Source: Torreya grandis (Eukaryota > Streptophyta > Pinopsida > Cupressales > Taxaceae). From it: a stretch of DNA of 64,000 nucleotides. Positions within the stretch are counted from its first letter, which is position 1; each line of letters opens with the position of its first letter. The stretch lies in assembly GCA_037957365.1 (NCBI GenBank), contig JARHVA010007797.1, positions 526,001-590,000 on the forward strand. The letters run 5' to 3'. Below the pieces are notes generated by a model. It was not told where the DNA came from and searched no databases. It saw only the letters and a program-made list of their open reading frames with translations. Made by a program: the position numbers and the translations under genes. Of the stretch, positions 25,006 through 38,800 are shown piece after piece.

Positions 25006-27201
25006 AATTGTGAAGGATGGTTTTGATTTAGTATATCTACATTAGGAATTGAGTCATGAAAATTTATTTTAAGATGAATTAGGAAAAATGGTATCCAATA
25101 TGCCTTTATATTTTATATAATCTCTATGTATCACTCAAACCTAGTATTTTTGTGTCAAAATATAGATATAAGAAATACACCTTAAATATATCAAGTGTGA
25201 AAGTTATGAATGAGATAATAAAACATAGGTGGAAATATGATGGGTTATAAATATAAAAAAAAATGTCTAATATAAGTATATATAAACCAATAATATGATT
25301 TTTCAATACCTAATTAGGAATAAGTGGCAGTTTCAAGAAGGTTTGATGAGTCATCAAGTAACAGAAAACTCTATGCCACCTTGAGAAGATCATCATCAAA
25401 TTAAGTGCACACATGTTGAAGATAAATTTTAGGACTATTTATTTGTAGGTTTATTGTTTTTAAATTGTTATATGAGTGCTTGGTATCCATTATTTTTTCT
25501 TTATACCTCTCTCCTCTTTCTCTTTTTATTTCTCCTGTATGTACTACCTTGTTAAGCATTAAAATGTATCATTCCACTAGGAGTATGGAGAAGACCTAAT
25601 ATTTTCTATTCCTTTGATAAATAAATGATTTAATTTAAAATCCTTATATTTTTATATGTAATGTGGAGTTTTGAATGGTTGATCTAACCCACTGTATACA
25701 TAGCTCCCCTTAGTTTGTTGTCTTATTATATTGCCTTCATGCAATTTGATTCTCTATTACAAGTTATGGAGAGTGTCATCAGGGGTTCCATGAGAATTAT
25801 AAGTGGTAATTATAATCCATCCTAGTCTCATATTACCTTACTCTCTACAAATTAATGATTTAAAATGATCCTTTTATGAGAAGTGTATGTTTCTTGCAAT
25901 ATTATATGTCTTAGTGCACATGTAAATTAGTGGTAATGGTCATAAAATTTGGTTTATCACCCCTTTAGTTCATATTTTATTTATCTCTTTTATTTTCAAG
26001 CTGGTAGGCTATTGATTAGCCCTAAGTGCTTCATCAAGGGAGATATCCCTTATATATAAGTTCAATCCATGCCCACAACCTAGGATTATCTCCATGTTAT
26101 CACCAAAGTGAGGAGGCTTGAAGAATGTCCTCAAAGGTGTAATTTACTATGATAATATGTAGCTTAATATTTTATGTGGTGATAAGGATCCTCATGCCCC
26201 AAGTGGGTAAAAATCAATGAGTGCTCATGTAATATTTGGATATATATGATCATATTAGCTATATGGAGGCTATAAATGATCTATAAGTAGTAAATACATG
26301 TAAAGGTGAGAAATTATAATGACTTAAAGGATGTGATATAGGATCCTTTTTAGGATAAACATCATAAATGTCTAATTTAGGATATTAATATAGGGGAAAG
26401 GGCCCAGTGAACTATAGAGATGAGAGATAAAATAATGGTCAGTGTAAGAGCATATGAGTACATGTATTAAAAATTATATGAGTATAATAAGTATGCAATA
26501 AATAATTTATGTATAATATATTATGTTCTATAAAAGTAAGATTCAACAAGGGATTGATTGAGTTCCCAAAAACATCATCTAAGGGATGCCCATATGTATG
26601 TATTTTATCACTAAGTGTAATTCCATGTATATCATATGTTGAATCCTATAGTGTATCATCATTTTAAATATCATTAAATTTATCATCATCATCTTCATCA
26701 AATACATCACTATTGTACCAATCTTCTTCATTATCAGAATGATCAATGTAGGAAAGAGGTAATTCTTATGATTTTTTTATTATTTTTGTAATTGTATCCT
26801 TTGTAACTTTTATTTTTCCATTAGTTACTTTTGTAACTTATCTATCTATTTGTTCCTTTTTGTAACCTCTCTTGTTTCATTTTTACCTTTTACTTGTTCA
26901 ACATTTTAATTTTTATATCTTTATTTCTCTATTTTTTCCTTTTTAACCTTTATTTCTCTATTTTTTCCTTCTTTAACCTTTCTTTCTCTATATTTTCTCC
27001 AGTGTAATGTTTATTTATATACTTGTTTCCTTCATAACTTTTCTTTCTCTAGATTTTTATTTTGTTATTTTTGTACTTGTTCCTTAATAGATATAATCAT
27101 AGTTAAAGTGTGTTTCTCAATTATTTATGTTGTTCTTAAATCAGGTGTTGGTTTGATTTATTTATCTAGTATATGATCACTATCAATGATACTTTGTATT
27201 T
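25006..27201. other. Spacer between two LTR elements, no gene seen
   Basis: AT-rich, without recognised domains. It contains a short ATC-rich stretch near 26,680-26,710 and a pyrimidine-rich low-complexity tract, listed separately. Confidence 0.5.
26760..27075 (+). repeat. Pyrimidine-rich degenerate tandem repeat
   Basis: The plus strand is dominated by T and C, with a recurring unit close to TTTCTCTATTTTTTCCTT and TTAACCTTTATTT (near 26,922, 26,950, 26,982 and 27,046) and, upstream, TTTGTAAC/TTTTGTAACTT words. Unit length is about 30 bp but irregular. Confidence 0.7.
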
Positions 27202-28408
27202 TGGTAGTCATATAAAGTGTGAAATTTGGTTACTTGAGTATGACTAATGACACCCAATCCATAGGTCCTCCTACTTATTTAAACAACCCTTTTAGGCTCT
27301 TCTTTCACTAATTCCCAGTCATCCATAGCCTTCTAGACTTAACCATTTGAGACTCAAGAAGCTCTATCAAGCTCAGATCCATCCCCCTAGGTCTGATTCC
27401 CTCTCAATAATAGTTCCAAAGTTGGATAGGAGTGTTGAAACCCAAGGTGTCCAATTTTTAGCACTATTGTCCAAGTGCAAAATAGGTTTTAATGATCATT
27501 TTATCATAGATCCTTATCCTAATTCATGTTAGACTAATGAAAATTCATTTAACCCATGATCATTAAATCCCCTATAAAATTCCATTCAAAGTCCATTTAG
27601 AAAGGTTATAACTCATTTACAAGAGAGAAAAAAGAATATTATAAAGATCACTCAATCACTTATCCCTATTCTCTACATACAAACATTCAATAGTATTTAA
27701 AGCTTATTATAACCCTCATACTAGTCCTAGTCATTCCAAGTACACTTAGTTTTGCATTTACTCAAATTTTCATCACACTATTATACCAGTCACTTTAATG
27801 GGAGAAATACATATATCTTGATCCCTCCTCAGAGTATTGGTAAGTAGGCAACATGCCCACACACGAGGTATGAATTACATCTAGCATATCTTTTATACAC
27901 TAACCCCTTTTCCCTATTTACCAAATTTCTATTTAATTGCATAGAAAACACAAACACATGAATACTCAACTCTATAGAGAGTTATGTTGACATCAAGGAT
28001 TTAAAATTTGGTACACATGCTCACATAGGCACTATGAACAAAACCCAAAAAAATCATACCTTTGTGAGGATTTTGATAATAGTGGCAAGACTAAGACTAG
28101 AACATTAGACATTAGGGTGTCATATTTTTAACGATCATGTCAAATCAAGAAAAAAAATCTAGATATTAGTTTATGATAGTTTCCTAGTATTATTCCTCTA
28201 GTATCAAACCCTATCTTAGCCATAACAAATTGGAATAAGTTAAGTCATATTTTCTCTGACTCATTACTATTTTTGAAAAAGGCAAAAATACTATTTGTTT
28301 ACAAAAAATTACTGGCTTAATTATTACATATTATTTATTGATTTTATTTACTCAGACCTATTTATTATTTAGGAATTAAACATCTAATTTCCCAAAAATA
28401 ATAAAACA
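27202..28408 (+). repeat. LTR R1 (5' LTR of tandem Gypsy element)
   Basis: Starts TGGTAGTCATATAA, matching the TGTAGTCATATAA start of R3, and ends AATAATAAAACA. It shares GGTCCTCCTACTT, TTAGGCTCTT and CATTAAATCCCCTATAAAA blocks with R2 and R3. TTTGGTAAACCC follows directly, possibly the primer binding site, though I cannot name the tRNA. Confidence 0.82.
27572..27579 (+). promoter_or_regulatory. TATA box of LTR R1
   Basis: CTATAAAA follows the conserved CATTAAATCCC. R2 has the same at 34,339-34,346; R3 is degenerate (TTATTAAA near 39,211). It is placed mid-LTR, as expected for a U3/R promoter. Confidence 0.6.
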
Positions 28409-28900
28409 TTTGGTAAACCCAGCTTATTTCAAATTTTTCATAAAAACCCAAGAAACCCTAGGGTAAATTCCTATCTAGTTTTTCACGTTAATTTCTAAAT
28501 TTTTTTATTAAATATTAAAATTAGAAATTCCTCTAAAATTTTAAAATTTTATAGTAAATTTTAAAATAATTTTATTTCAAACCCTAGTTGCATCAACTAG
28601 CTCCTAGTAATTTTCCATTAATTTTCCAATCATTCTCTAATTTTTAGTTGCATATTAAAATCTAATAATCACTTTAAATTTCAAAATTCATAGTAATTTT
28701 CAAAAATATATTTTTCTCAAAACCCTAGTTGCATTTATTAGGTCCCATTAAATCAAGCATCTTCCCATAAAATTCTAAATTTTATCTTGCATACTTAGCT
28801 CAAAAACTCAATTTCAATTTCAAAAATTCATAGTATTTTTGAAAAATCCCTAGTTGCATATACTAGCTTCTATTTTACTTCTTGAGGTATCACCTTATAT
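28409..28900 (+). repeat. Leader with ~130-bp tandem repeat units
   Basis: The words AAACCCTAG or ATCCCTAGTTGCAT recur near 28,451, 28,577, 28,720 and 28,847. Each is followed by similar A/T-rich sequence ending in an ATTCATAGTA-like word, giving three to four degenerate units of about 127-143 bp. They lie in the 5' leader between R1 and gag. Confidence 0.65.
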
Positions 28901-28924
28901 GTTTGGGAACTCTGTATCCTTTTT

Positions 28925-30563
28925 ATGCATATTCTAGTTCCTTGTTTAGATTGTATTAGTTTAATCTTTTCTATTATTATCCAAGTTATTTTCCTTATGA
29001 CACCTAGGTTCCTTACATCTCTTCTTTCAAGATTAAGTATAAAACTTAGTGGAAATCCTCCTAAAATCATCTCTATTCCCTCAACTCAACCATATACTAT
29101 GGATAAACAACTAGTTCAAACTCCATATATATATTCTACACATCTAGATTACACCAATTTTAATGGGAATGATTCAAATAATGACCAATATGATAATACC
29201 ACTAATGATGTACACATCAATGTTCTTGTTCCACCACATTGGACTAATGATGTACTAAAAAAAGATTTGATCCTCCAAAATATTAGAGAAAGACTTAGGG
29301 AACAACATAAATATCATACAGTAGTTTTTTAATCTATCATAGAAATCAAAAAGGATAAACAAGTTGAGTTTTCCATCCCCATAGAGAAACCAGATGAAAA
29401 TGAAGCTATGGAGGAAACTATGTCTCAACAACCCCATATAGCAACCCAACCTTCCTCTATACCACTAGTTATAGCTAGTAAATCCCTTTATCCTGATGTG
29501 GCAACCCTTGTGTAAGAGATAAGATCTATTCAATATAAGGTGTTACATCTTGATCAAGGTACCACTAGACTTACGTAGGCTTTGGATTCTTTTTCCCTTC
29601 TACATACATCATTGGCACGTCACATTGCTTCTACACCCTTTCCATAAGGTTTTATTTCACCTAAGATTACTATTTATGATGGCAAGGGTGATCCAGTGAC
29701 ACATTTGAGATCTTTTCATGTAGTATTCTTGAATTATGTACCAAATGATTGGTTACTTACCAAGATATTTCCATGAATTTTAAATTATTATGCTTTACAA
29801 TGGTTATATAGTATATCGAATCAGTCAATAAATGCATTTAATCCTTTAGCTAATAGTTCCTAGTATATTTCAGTATCAACATGATAAGGTTTCTTATGCA
29901 CAAATTTCATAATATAAATATAAATTAAATGAGCATCTCACAGACTATGTGCTTCTATATAAGACCATCTTGGCTAAGATGACTAGCCCCATGATAGATC
30001 AAGAGCTATAAGATCTATTCAAATATATATTTCTACCAACATTGCATGAATCTATTATGTTCAAAATATTTTCTTCCTTTAATTAATTGTGTCATACATT
30101 AAAATAAAGAGAAGTGAAATTCATTTCAATGGGCAAACTCAAGTATACTAGCATTCTAGACACAACAAACAAGAGTAATAAAAAATTCTCATACAATGAC
30201 AAATTCAATGATAACAAGAATCAAAACCAACCAAAAACCAATGTGGATTTAGAGCCCCCTCAGTGTGTGGTTTTATCAACACCTCCTCGGCATGCATTTA
30301 CCAATCTACTAGTTTCTCCAGCTAGAGTTTTATAATATTTATTGGAATATAACATCATTATTATCCCTCTTATTTGGGAAGTTGACCCAAAAAAGCCTCT
30401 TATATGTGGATATAATCAACAAGAATTTTATAAATTTCACAAGGCACAAGGCCACACTACAAACATATGCATCAATTTGAAACATAAGATACAGGACTTG
30501 ATAGATGATAACCTACTTGATCTTGGCACTTTAGTTGAGACTCCACAAGCTAAGCCAACATAG
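28925..30563 (+). pseudogene. Tat-like Gypsy gag
   Basis: An open frame at 28,925-29,332 precedes the gag core near 29,655, which reads ITIYDGKGDPVTHLRSF (family: Y-x-G-x-x-D-P-x-x-H-L) and continues NYVPNDWLLTKIFP and ALQWLYS (the L-x-x-x-A-x-x-W-Y/F block). The C-terminal frame 30,342-30,563 contains FYKFHKAQGHTTNICINLKH, the H-x-x-x-G-H-x-T-x-x-C knuckle of Tat-type gag, then KIQDLID. Gag forms the virus-like particle. Stops at several points and two frame changes break it. In the second internal unit this gene is deleted between R2 and the protease. Confidence 0.85.
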
Positions 30564-30639
30564 GATAAATATTTAAAAATATTCTCAAATCCATTCCCAC
30601 AATATTTTAATCAAGAGAAAGGAGACACATTAAGTTATC

Positions 30640-31290
30640 ACCACACATACCATACACATCCTCCACTAGTTACATACCAGGCACCTTTAATTGAAGCACA
30701 TCCTTTGAGCAGTATGATAGGTGTGTGTTAGTCTAGGATACCAACTAGACCTTTGATATCCTTCTCAAATCAAGACATTATTGAGGATAATTTATATTAT
30801 AATGCACTATTTATCAAAGCACATAGTCATAATCAACCCATTCATAATGTTCTCATTGGTAATGGTTCCAGTGTCAACATGTGCACCATTACAATATCAC
30901 AACATTTAGGCTATTAATAATAGTATACCACTCCAATAGATATAGTTATCAATGGATTTATTGGGTACATAAAAAGTTTATTGGGTGAGATTATGCTTCC
31001 TTTATAGACTAGTCCAACACATGTGACCACACATTTCACTATAGTTCCTAGTGCATGAGTTTTTGGTATGTTACTTGGTTATCCATGGATTCAAAAAAAA
31101 TGAGCATTACCATCTACAATTCATAGATGCATGAAATTAATTCATGATAATAAATTTATTGTAGTTGGTTGAGTTCCATATGAGTTACCACTCCCCACTT
31201 TAGAGCCATCTACTTTGCAATCACTCATTATAACTTCTCCACTAGTTTCTATTTTCCCACCATTTATAGTTCTTCCTTTAGTGTAGATTC
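30640..31290 (+). pseudogene. Tat-like retropepsin, copy 1
   Basis: The active-site block reads VLIGNGSSVNMCTI near 30,850, where the family has V-L-I-D-N-G-S-S-x-N. The catalytic Asp is now Gly. Downstream are INGFIGYIKSLLGEI near 30,950 and FGMLLGYPWIQ near 31,062 (family: L-L-G-R-P-W-I), then HRCMKLIHDNKFIVVG. The protease would cut the polyprotein. RT should follow but does not; the sequence passes straight into the 3' non-coding part. Confidence 0.85.
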
Positions 31291-34034
31291 AAACACAATT
31301 GAGGCATCCATAACCAGTATAGAGGGTTCATACACCTCCACATCTTTGGGATTTAGATAGCTTCTAGCTATAATGTTCACATCCAAATCAATTTCATTAA
31401 GATCTCATGCATCTACACATAGAGCACATGTTTAGAGATGTTTTCTTACTTCCAAATGGGTCTTTAAGAGCCTATAGTTACATCCACTTCCTAGAGTTAT
31501 AGAGGGACCCCACAGTTAATTTATACTTTAGATAATTCAAAATATTTACAATACACATGACTTTTAGAATCATATTCTCAACCTTTCCATTTTGATTCAC
31601 GATCACACACGATAACTTTATTCGATACAAGACACCATGATAAGGAGTCTCATTTAAGACTCATTGGTTAGTATCATTTCTTATTAGTCTTTCATGTACG
31701 TAGATTATTTAAAAAATATAAAAAAAAATATAACATCTCAAAAATACTAAAAACATTCAAATATATATGAAAACACAAAAACATTTTGATTATATACATC
31801 ATCCATGCTTTACATTGCTACTACTATGTTATGACTTACATTTACGATCTCATGTTATTGTTTGTCAATTTATCCTCATTACCATGCTTCACTTGATCCT
31901 CTTTGAGTACATGTAGTGACATCTAGATCCTTGACTATTTCATTTTACCCATTAAGGGGGCATCCTCCTTCTACATTTAAGACACACATCGATATACATA
32001 ACCATTGGGGGTATCGTCTACATGTATACACTATCTAAGTTATGCCATTCCTACACTACACACTCTAAGTTATCATCATGATGTACATTACTTACTAGAT
32101 TACACCGATTACTATATTGACATTTCACTAATATCTATCACTTGTGTATCTCTTTATCATATACCTAGTCTTGTACTAAACATGTCTTACATACTTTCAC
32201 TCTTGATTTGATTAGTTATATGTGATTCTATCTTTCAATTCATTAATTGTTTTCTCATCTAGCTTAGCATAGCTTGTTGGATTGTATTTACAATTCTTTC
32301 TTATCTCATGTGTGTCCCTTAAGACATTTTATTATGTCATTTTCTTTTATTCATGTGTTTGTACCTTGGACATTTGCCAATATCCCTTGATTTTACTCTT
32401 CTATGTGCCTATGGACCTCATGCCAATCTTGTTCTATGGTATGTGTATGTGTCTTTTGAACATGCCTTGTATGTTTGATTTCTAGTATGAGTAACATATG
32501 CTCATGTCCCTTATTTTTTTGGCCCCTTGACCACCCTTGTATGCTTTTTGCTTGATTATTTATCCTTGTTTACAAATTCCATGATTTATATCATGCATTT
32601 CCTTACTTTATTGGATGCCATAATGGACATTATGCCCCATCCCTCCTTGCTAAAAAATAACCCTTATAATTCTATTTTATTATATTACACATGATTTTAC
32701 ATTGTTATGTCTATCTAGGTATACCCATGTTGATATAAAAATATCTCAATACAAATATTTCTATATTTTGAGATATCTTATTGATTAACTATTATTATAT
32801 CATGTATATTTATAGCTTAACACACTTGTAGGGCTTCTTATAATAAGGGTATTCATTACAAGGTACTTATTCCTACCCTCAGAAGAGGGGGAAACAAATA
32901 TGGTTTTTGTTGTAGAGAACAAAGATCTTAGTGGTCAAACCAATAATTTTCAAAACACTCAAAATAGAATCTAGACATCAGACTAGGATGAACATACCAA
33001 GTAAAAAACAAAGAATCTAAAATAGTCATCAAATTTATCCCTAGACAATAGTACCGAAGTTGGACTATATCACCAAATAGCACGGTTTCCTATTTTTGGT
33101 ACTCATGTCTAGATATTAGAAAAATTAGTTTTTTCTATAAATAAATAGAAAGGTGACTTTAATTACAAGTTTATCAGTATAGCACAATCTAGATTCAACA
33201 TGTTTCAATACAATTTTTTCTTAGAGAATCTAGATATAGGGGGCATCATACATGGAATGATGGACCTCACTTCTAGTTTTAGATTAGGAAGTTGATATAA
33301 CTTCCAGATTAGAATCCATGTTGTAGACGTCAATTATTGGGGGAATTGTGCACAACATATTAGTCCTCCTCTCATTCTAAGTTATGTTCATTTTTCCTAA
33401 TCATTCTCAGTAGTTTCATACCTTACTCCATCTACAAGTGGTTGGCATCCTTTTTCAAGTTTGGCTTTCATACAAGATTAACTTATTGAGTACCCAATTT
33501 CCTGAGTTGGCTTCCATATAAGCCTATTGCACCAGTTTTAGAGTGGTCATCATATAAGCTTAGTCTCCATCTTTTGAAATGGACAAGAGTGACCTAGTTT
33601 CTAGCATAAATTTAGCTACCCACACCAACATTATTAGATTACAGTACATTCATAGGATTTAGGATACATTTCATATAACATCTATTTCATACGGGTATCA
33701 CTTCATAGCTTCACTTCATGTGGCAACAATGGAGCCAAAGGTCTATCTAGCCTTTGTATTCTTGAGTAAACTATTTAGAGGGATTGGACACAAAATCCAA
33801 ACATATATTGACACACACATGATTTTTCATCTTCACTTAATAGGTGATGATGGAGCTAAAGGTCATACCTTTGCAATCATGAGCCACTTATAGGGAATTA
33901 TTCACTCAACTCCATTTGTGATATAAATTTTGGAGAAACACACACCTAACATAATCTAGTATCATAATAGGTTTTGTATTGGTTAGTATACTTGGTGAGG
34001 TTTAATCATTCCCTTCTCTCTCTCTCTCTCTCTG
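31291..34034 (+). repeat. 3' internal region S1 (no pol), duplicated at S2
   Basis: Non-coding as far as I can see, and colinear with 35,801-38,590. Shared landmarks: TTAGATAGCTTCTAGCTA near 31,352 (35,876 region), CATCCATGCTTTACATTGCT near 31,800 (36,322), AACACACTTGTAGGG near 32,820 (37,404), and TTAGAGGGATTGGA near 33,776 (38,357). Weak open frames (for example 32,005-32,211) are hydrophobic and not conserved in S2. It ends in a (CT)n run at 34,014-34,034. Confidence 0.75.
34014..34034 (+). repeat. (CT)n microsatellite at S1/R2 junction
   Basis: About nine to ten CT units join S1 directly to the truncated R2. At the equivalent S2-R3 place some 315 bp lie between, including the polypurine tract and the LTR start, so the microsatellite sits on a deletion breakpoint. 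Confidence 0.85.
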
Positions 34035-35170
34035 GTCCTCCTACTTGCTTACACAACCATTTTAGGCTCTTATTTCACTGATTCTTAGTCATCCACAACA
34101 TTTAATACTTAACCCTTTCAAACCTAGGTAGTTCTCTCAGGTCCAAATCCATCCCCCAGGTCTCATTCCCTCTAGACAATAACACTTCAGTTAAATAGGT
34201 ACACTGAAACCTAGGGTGTCAAGTTTTTAGCATTATTGTCTAAGTGTAAAATAGGTTCTAATGGTAATTTTATCAAATCCTTATCCTAATTCATGTCAGC
34301 CTAATGCAAATTCATTTAACCCATGATCATTAAATCCCCTATAAAAGTTTATTCAAATTCTATTTAGAAGGGTTGGCACTCATTTACAAGAGAGAAGAAA
34401 TAATACTATCACTCGGGCACTTATCCCTATTCTCTACATACATCCATCCAATAATATTCAAGCTTATTCAAACCCTCATACCAGTCCCTAGTCATTCCAA
34501 GTACACCCAATTTCAAATTTACTTAAATTTTGATCACACTATTATACCAATCACTTCAATGGGAGAACTACGTATAGATTGATCCCTCCTTAGAGTATTA
34601 GTATGTAGGCAATGTGCCCACACATGAGGTGTGAAGTGTGTACAATGTATCCTTTACACACTAATCCATTTTCCCTATTTTAAAAATTTCTATTTAATTA
34701 CATAAAAGACACAAGCAGATGAAGAATTATCTCTACATGGAGTTCCATTGATAGCAAAGATCTAAAATTTGGTACACAAGCTCACACAGACACTATGAAC
34801 AAAACCTAAAAAAATCATATCTTTATGAGTAGTTTGGACAACAATTACAAGACCAGGACTATCACACTGGGCAATAAGGTGTCTTATTTTCTATGGTCCT
34901 ATCTCATCAGAAAATGAACTCCATATCTTAGTTTATAATAGTGTCTAAGTATTTTTCCTCCAATATTAGACTCTGTCTCAGCCCTAATAGCCTGGATTAA
35001 ACTAAGTCATATTTTCTCTCAATCATTACTATTTTTAGAAAAATTAAAAATACTATTTATTTACATAAAATTAGTGGATTAATTATTTCATATCATTTAT
35101 TTATTTTATCTACTCAAATCCATTTTTTATCTATGAATTAAACATCTAATTTCTCAAAAATAATAAAACA
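34035..35170 (+). repeat. LTR R2 (central, 5'-truncated)
   Basis: Begins within the LTR at TCCTCCTACTTGC (about 60 bp after the R3 start) and ends at AATAATAAAACA, the same terminal CA as R1. The next base is already protease-region sequence (CATACCATGCACATCC, matching 30,646), so leader and gag are deleted. Confidence 0.8.
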
Positions 35171-35800
35171 TACCATGCACATCCTCCATCAGTTACATAC
35201 TAGGCACCTTTAGTTGAATCATATATTTTGAGTGGTATGATAGGTGTGTGTGAGTCTAAGATTCCAACTAGACCTTTTATATCCTTCTAAAATTAGGGGA
35301 TTGTTGAAGATAATTTAGATTATAATGTACTTTTTATAAGAGCACATATTCATAATGAACCCATTCACATATTCTCATTGATAATGGGTCCAATGTCAAC
35401 ATTTGCACCATTACATTATTACAGCATTTGGGATATTAAAAATATGATATAAAACTAATAAATATAGTTATTATTGGATTTAGTGGGCACATATATAGTA
35501 CATTAGGTGAGATTGTACTTCCTTTATAGACTAGTCCAACACATGTGACCACAATTTCGCTATAGTTACTAGTGTAGGAGTTTTGTATATGTTACTTGGT
35601 CACCCATAGATTCAAATAATTTAAGAATTACCACTTACATTTTATAAATTCATGAAATTCATTCACACTAATCAATTTATTACAATTGGTGGAGTTCCAT
35701 ATGAGTTACCACTCCACAATTTAGAGCCATCTCCTTTGTAGTCACCAGTTTTAGCTTCTCCACCTGTTTTAGTTTCCCCACTAGTTATAGTTATTGATGT
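35171..35800 (+). pseudogene. Tat-like retropepsin, copy 2
   Basis: Colinear with 30,645-31,290. Recognisable pieces are NGSNVNICTITLLQHLGY-like around 35,385 (needs a frame change), VRLYFLYRLVQHM in a shifted frame, and TTPQFRAIS. It is more broken than copy 1, with frameshifts in the active-site block. The upstream gag is missing. Confidence 0.72.
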
Positions 35801-38800
35801 GATATAGATTTAGACACAATTACGACATATATCACCAATATAGAGGGTTAATACACCTCCATATCTTTGGGATTCTAGATAGCTTCTAGCTACATTATTC
35901 ACACCCCTAATAGTTTCATTGAGATCTCATGCATCTACACATAAAGCACATATCTGGAGAGCTTCTCCTACTTTTAAATGGGTCCCTAAGAGCCCTACAA
36001 TTGCATTCAATTCTTAGAGTTATAAACTTACCCCATAATCAATTTCTAATTTACATATTTTAGAATATTTACAATTCATATAACTTATAAAATCATAGTC
36101 TCAACCTTTCCATCATGCTTCACGATCACATACCATACCTTTGTTTGATATAGGACACCATGATAGGGAGTTTCATCTAAGACTCATTATTTAGTATCAT
36201 TTCTTCTTAGTATTTCATATACATATATTATTTAAAAAATACAAAACCATTATACCATTTTAAAAATACCAAAAAAATCAAATATATAAAAAAATACAAA
36301 AACTTTTTGATTGTATGCATCATCCATGCTTTACATTGCTACTACTATGCTAGGACTTACATTTTCTATTTCATGTTATTGTTTGTATATTTATCTACAT
36401 TACCATGCTTCATTTGATCTTATTTGAGTATGTGTAGTGACATCCAGATCCTTGACTACTTCACTCTACCCATTAAGGGGGCATCTTACTTCTACATTTG
36501 AGACACACATCAATATACATACCCATTGGGGGAATATTATACATGACTACACCATCCAAGTTATGTCATTCCTACACTACACATTCCAAGTTATCATGTT
36601 GATGTACATTAATTACTAGATTACATAGATTACTATATCAACATTTCACCAGTATCTAGCACTTGTTTATCTCTTTAACATATACATAGTCTTGTACTTA
36701 TCATGTCTTGTATAATTTCACTCTTACTTTGATTATTTAAATGTGATTATATCTTTCTAATTATTATTTTCTTCGTTATCTTGCTTAGTGTAGCTTGTTG
36801 GATTGCATTTCTAGTTCCTACTTGTCTCTTATCTGTACCTTAGGACATTTTCTAATGTCTTTTGCTTCTATTCATGTGTGTGTACCTTTTGACATTTTCC
36901 AATATCCCTTACATGTGCTCTTCTATGTGCCTATGTCCCTCATGCCAATCTTGATTATTCTATGGTATGTGTATGTGGCATTTTAACATGCCTTGTATGT
37001 TTAGTTTCTAGTATGAGTGACATGTGCCCATGTCCCTTGTTTGTTTGGCCCCTTGGCCACCCTTTTATGCTTATTGCTTCTTTATTTGTATGCTTCTTTC
37101 TTGATTATTTATCCTTTTTTTCAAATGCCATGATCCATATCATGTATTTCCTTCCTTTATTGGATGCCATGATAGACATTATGTCTCATCCCTCCTTGAT
37201 AACAACTAACAACTAACATCCCTCCTTGAAAATAACTAACAACTAACCCTTAAAATTCTATTTTAGTATATTACACATGATTTTACATTGTTATATCTAT
37301 CTAGGAAAAACCCTATTGATCTAACAATATCTCAATACAAATATTACTATATCTTAAGATATCTTGTTGATTTTCATTGCTATATCATGTATATTTCTAG
37401 CTTAACACACTTGTAGGGATTATTCTTCTAAGGGTAGTCATTTTAGGGTACTTATTCTTACAATAAAAAGAGGGGGAAATAAATAGGGGTTTGTTATAGA
37501 GATTAGAGCTCCTAGTGGTTGAAACAATAGATTTAAAAACACTCAAAACATAATCTAGACATCAGATCAGGTAGAATAAACTAGGTAAATAATAGAGAAT
37601 CTAGAAAAGTCATCATAATTGACCTTGGATAATAATGCCAAATTTAGACCATAACTTTAGATAACATGGCATCTTATTTTTAGTGCTCTTATCTAGACAA
37701 CATAAAAATTAGTTTTTCTAAAAATAGATAGAATTATGAGTTTATTCATAGATTTATTAGTATAACATAGTCTATATTTAGCATGTTTCAATATATATTT
37801 TGGTTAGAGAATCCAAATATAGGGGGCATCATGGATGGCATGATGGCTCTCACTTCTTATTTTAGATTAGGTAGTTGATATAACTTCTATATTAGAATCT
37901 ATGTTCTAGACACTAGTTATTGGGAGAAATGTGCATGTCACATTGGTCCTCCTCTCCTTTCAAGTTTAGTTCATTTTTCCTAAGCATTCTGAGTAGTTGA
38001 ATTCCTTACTACATCTATAGTTGGTTTACATCCTTTTTTAAGTTTAGATTTCATGCAAGCGGTACTTCCTGAGTACCCAAGTTCTAAGTTGGATTCCATA
38101 TAAGGCTATTGCACTAGTTTTAGAGTGGATTTCATACAAGCCTAGTCTCCATCTTTCAAAAGGGCCAAGAATGGCCTATTTTATAGCATACAATCTATTA
38201 CCCATTTCAATATTGTTAAATTCTATTACATTCATGAGATTTAAGAGCCATTTCATATGACATCTACTACATACTAGTATCACTTCATAGCTTCACTTCA
38301 TGGGGAATTGATGGACCTAAAGTTTTAGCTAGCCTTTGTATTCTTGAGCAACCTGTTTAGAGGGATTGGATACATAGTCCAAACATTTATTGACACATGC
38401 ATGATTCATTATCTTCACCTAGTAGGTGATAATGGAACCAAAGGGCTTACCTTTGTATTAATGAGCCACTTTTAGGGAATTAAACACTTAGCTCCATTTA
38501 GGATATAATTTTTAATACAACAAACACCCAACACATTCGAACATCAGAAAAAGTTTTGTATTAGTTCATGTACCTAGTGAGGTGTATTCATTCCTTTTTC
38601 TTCCTCCCTCTCTTACCTACCTTTGATATGTTCTTGTTTTAGATAATGTATTTAGTCAGGACTGATCTACTCTATGTTTTTCATTATAGATTCACACTTC
38701 ACATCATGCTCTCTCTATGCACATCTAGCATCACACAACTTCATGAGCTTCACCATCATAGGTAAGTTCAAGTACACTTTCTATTTTTCCTTTATCCTAG

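Noticed and set aside
28447..28860. AAACCCTAG words suggesting an interstitial telomere
   Set aside because: The words are ~130 bp apart within a larger tandem unit, not a head-to-tail AAACCCT array.
32005..32485. Hydrophobic open frames (68 and 67 codons) as a membrane protein
   Set aside because: They are short, Ile/Leu/Tyr-rich as AT-rich DNA always gives, and not conserved in the duplicate at 36,540-37,020.
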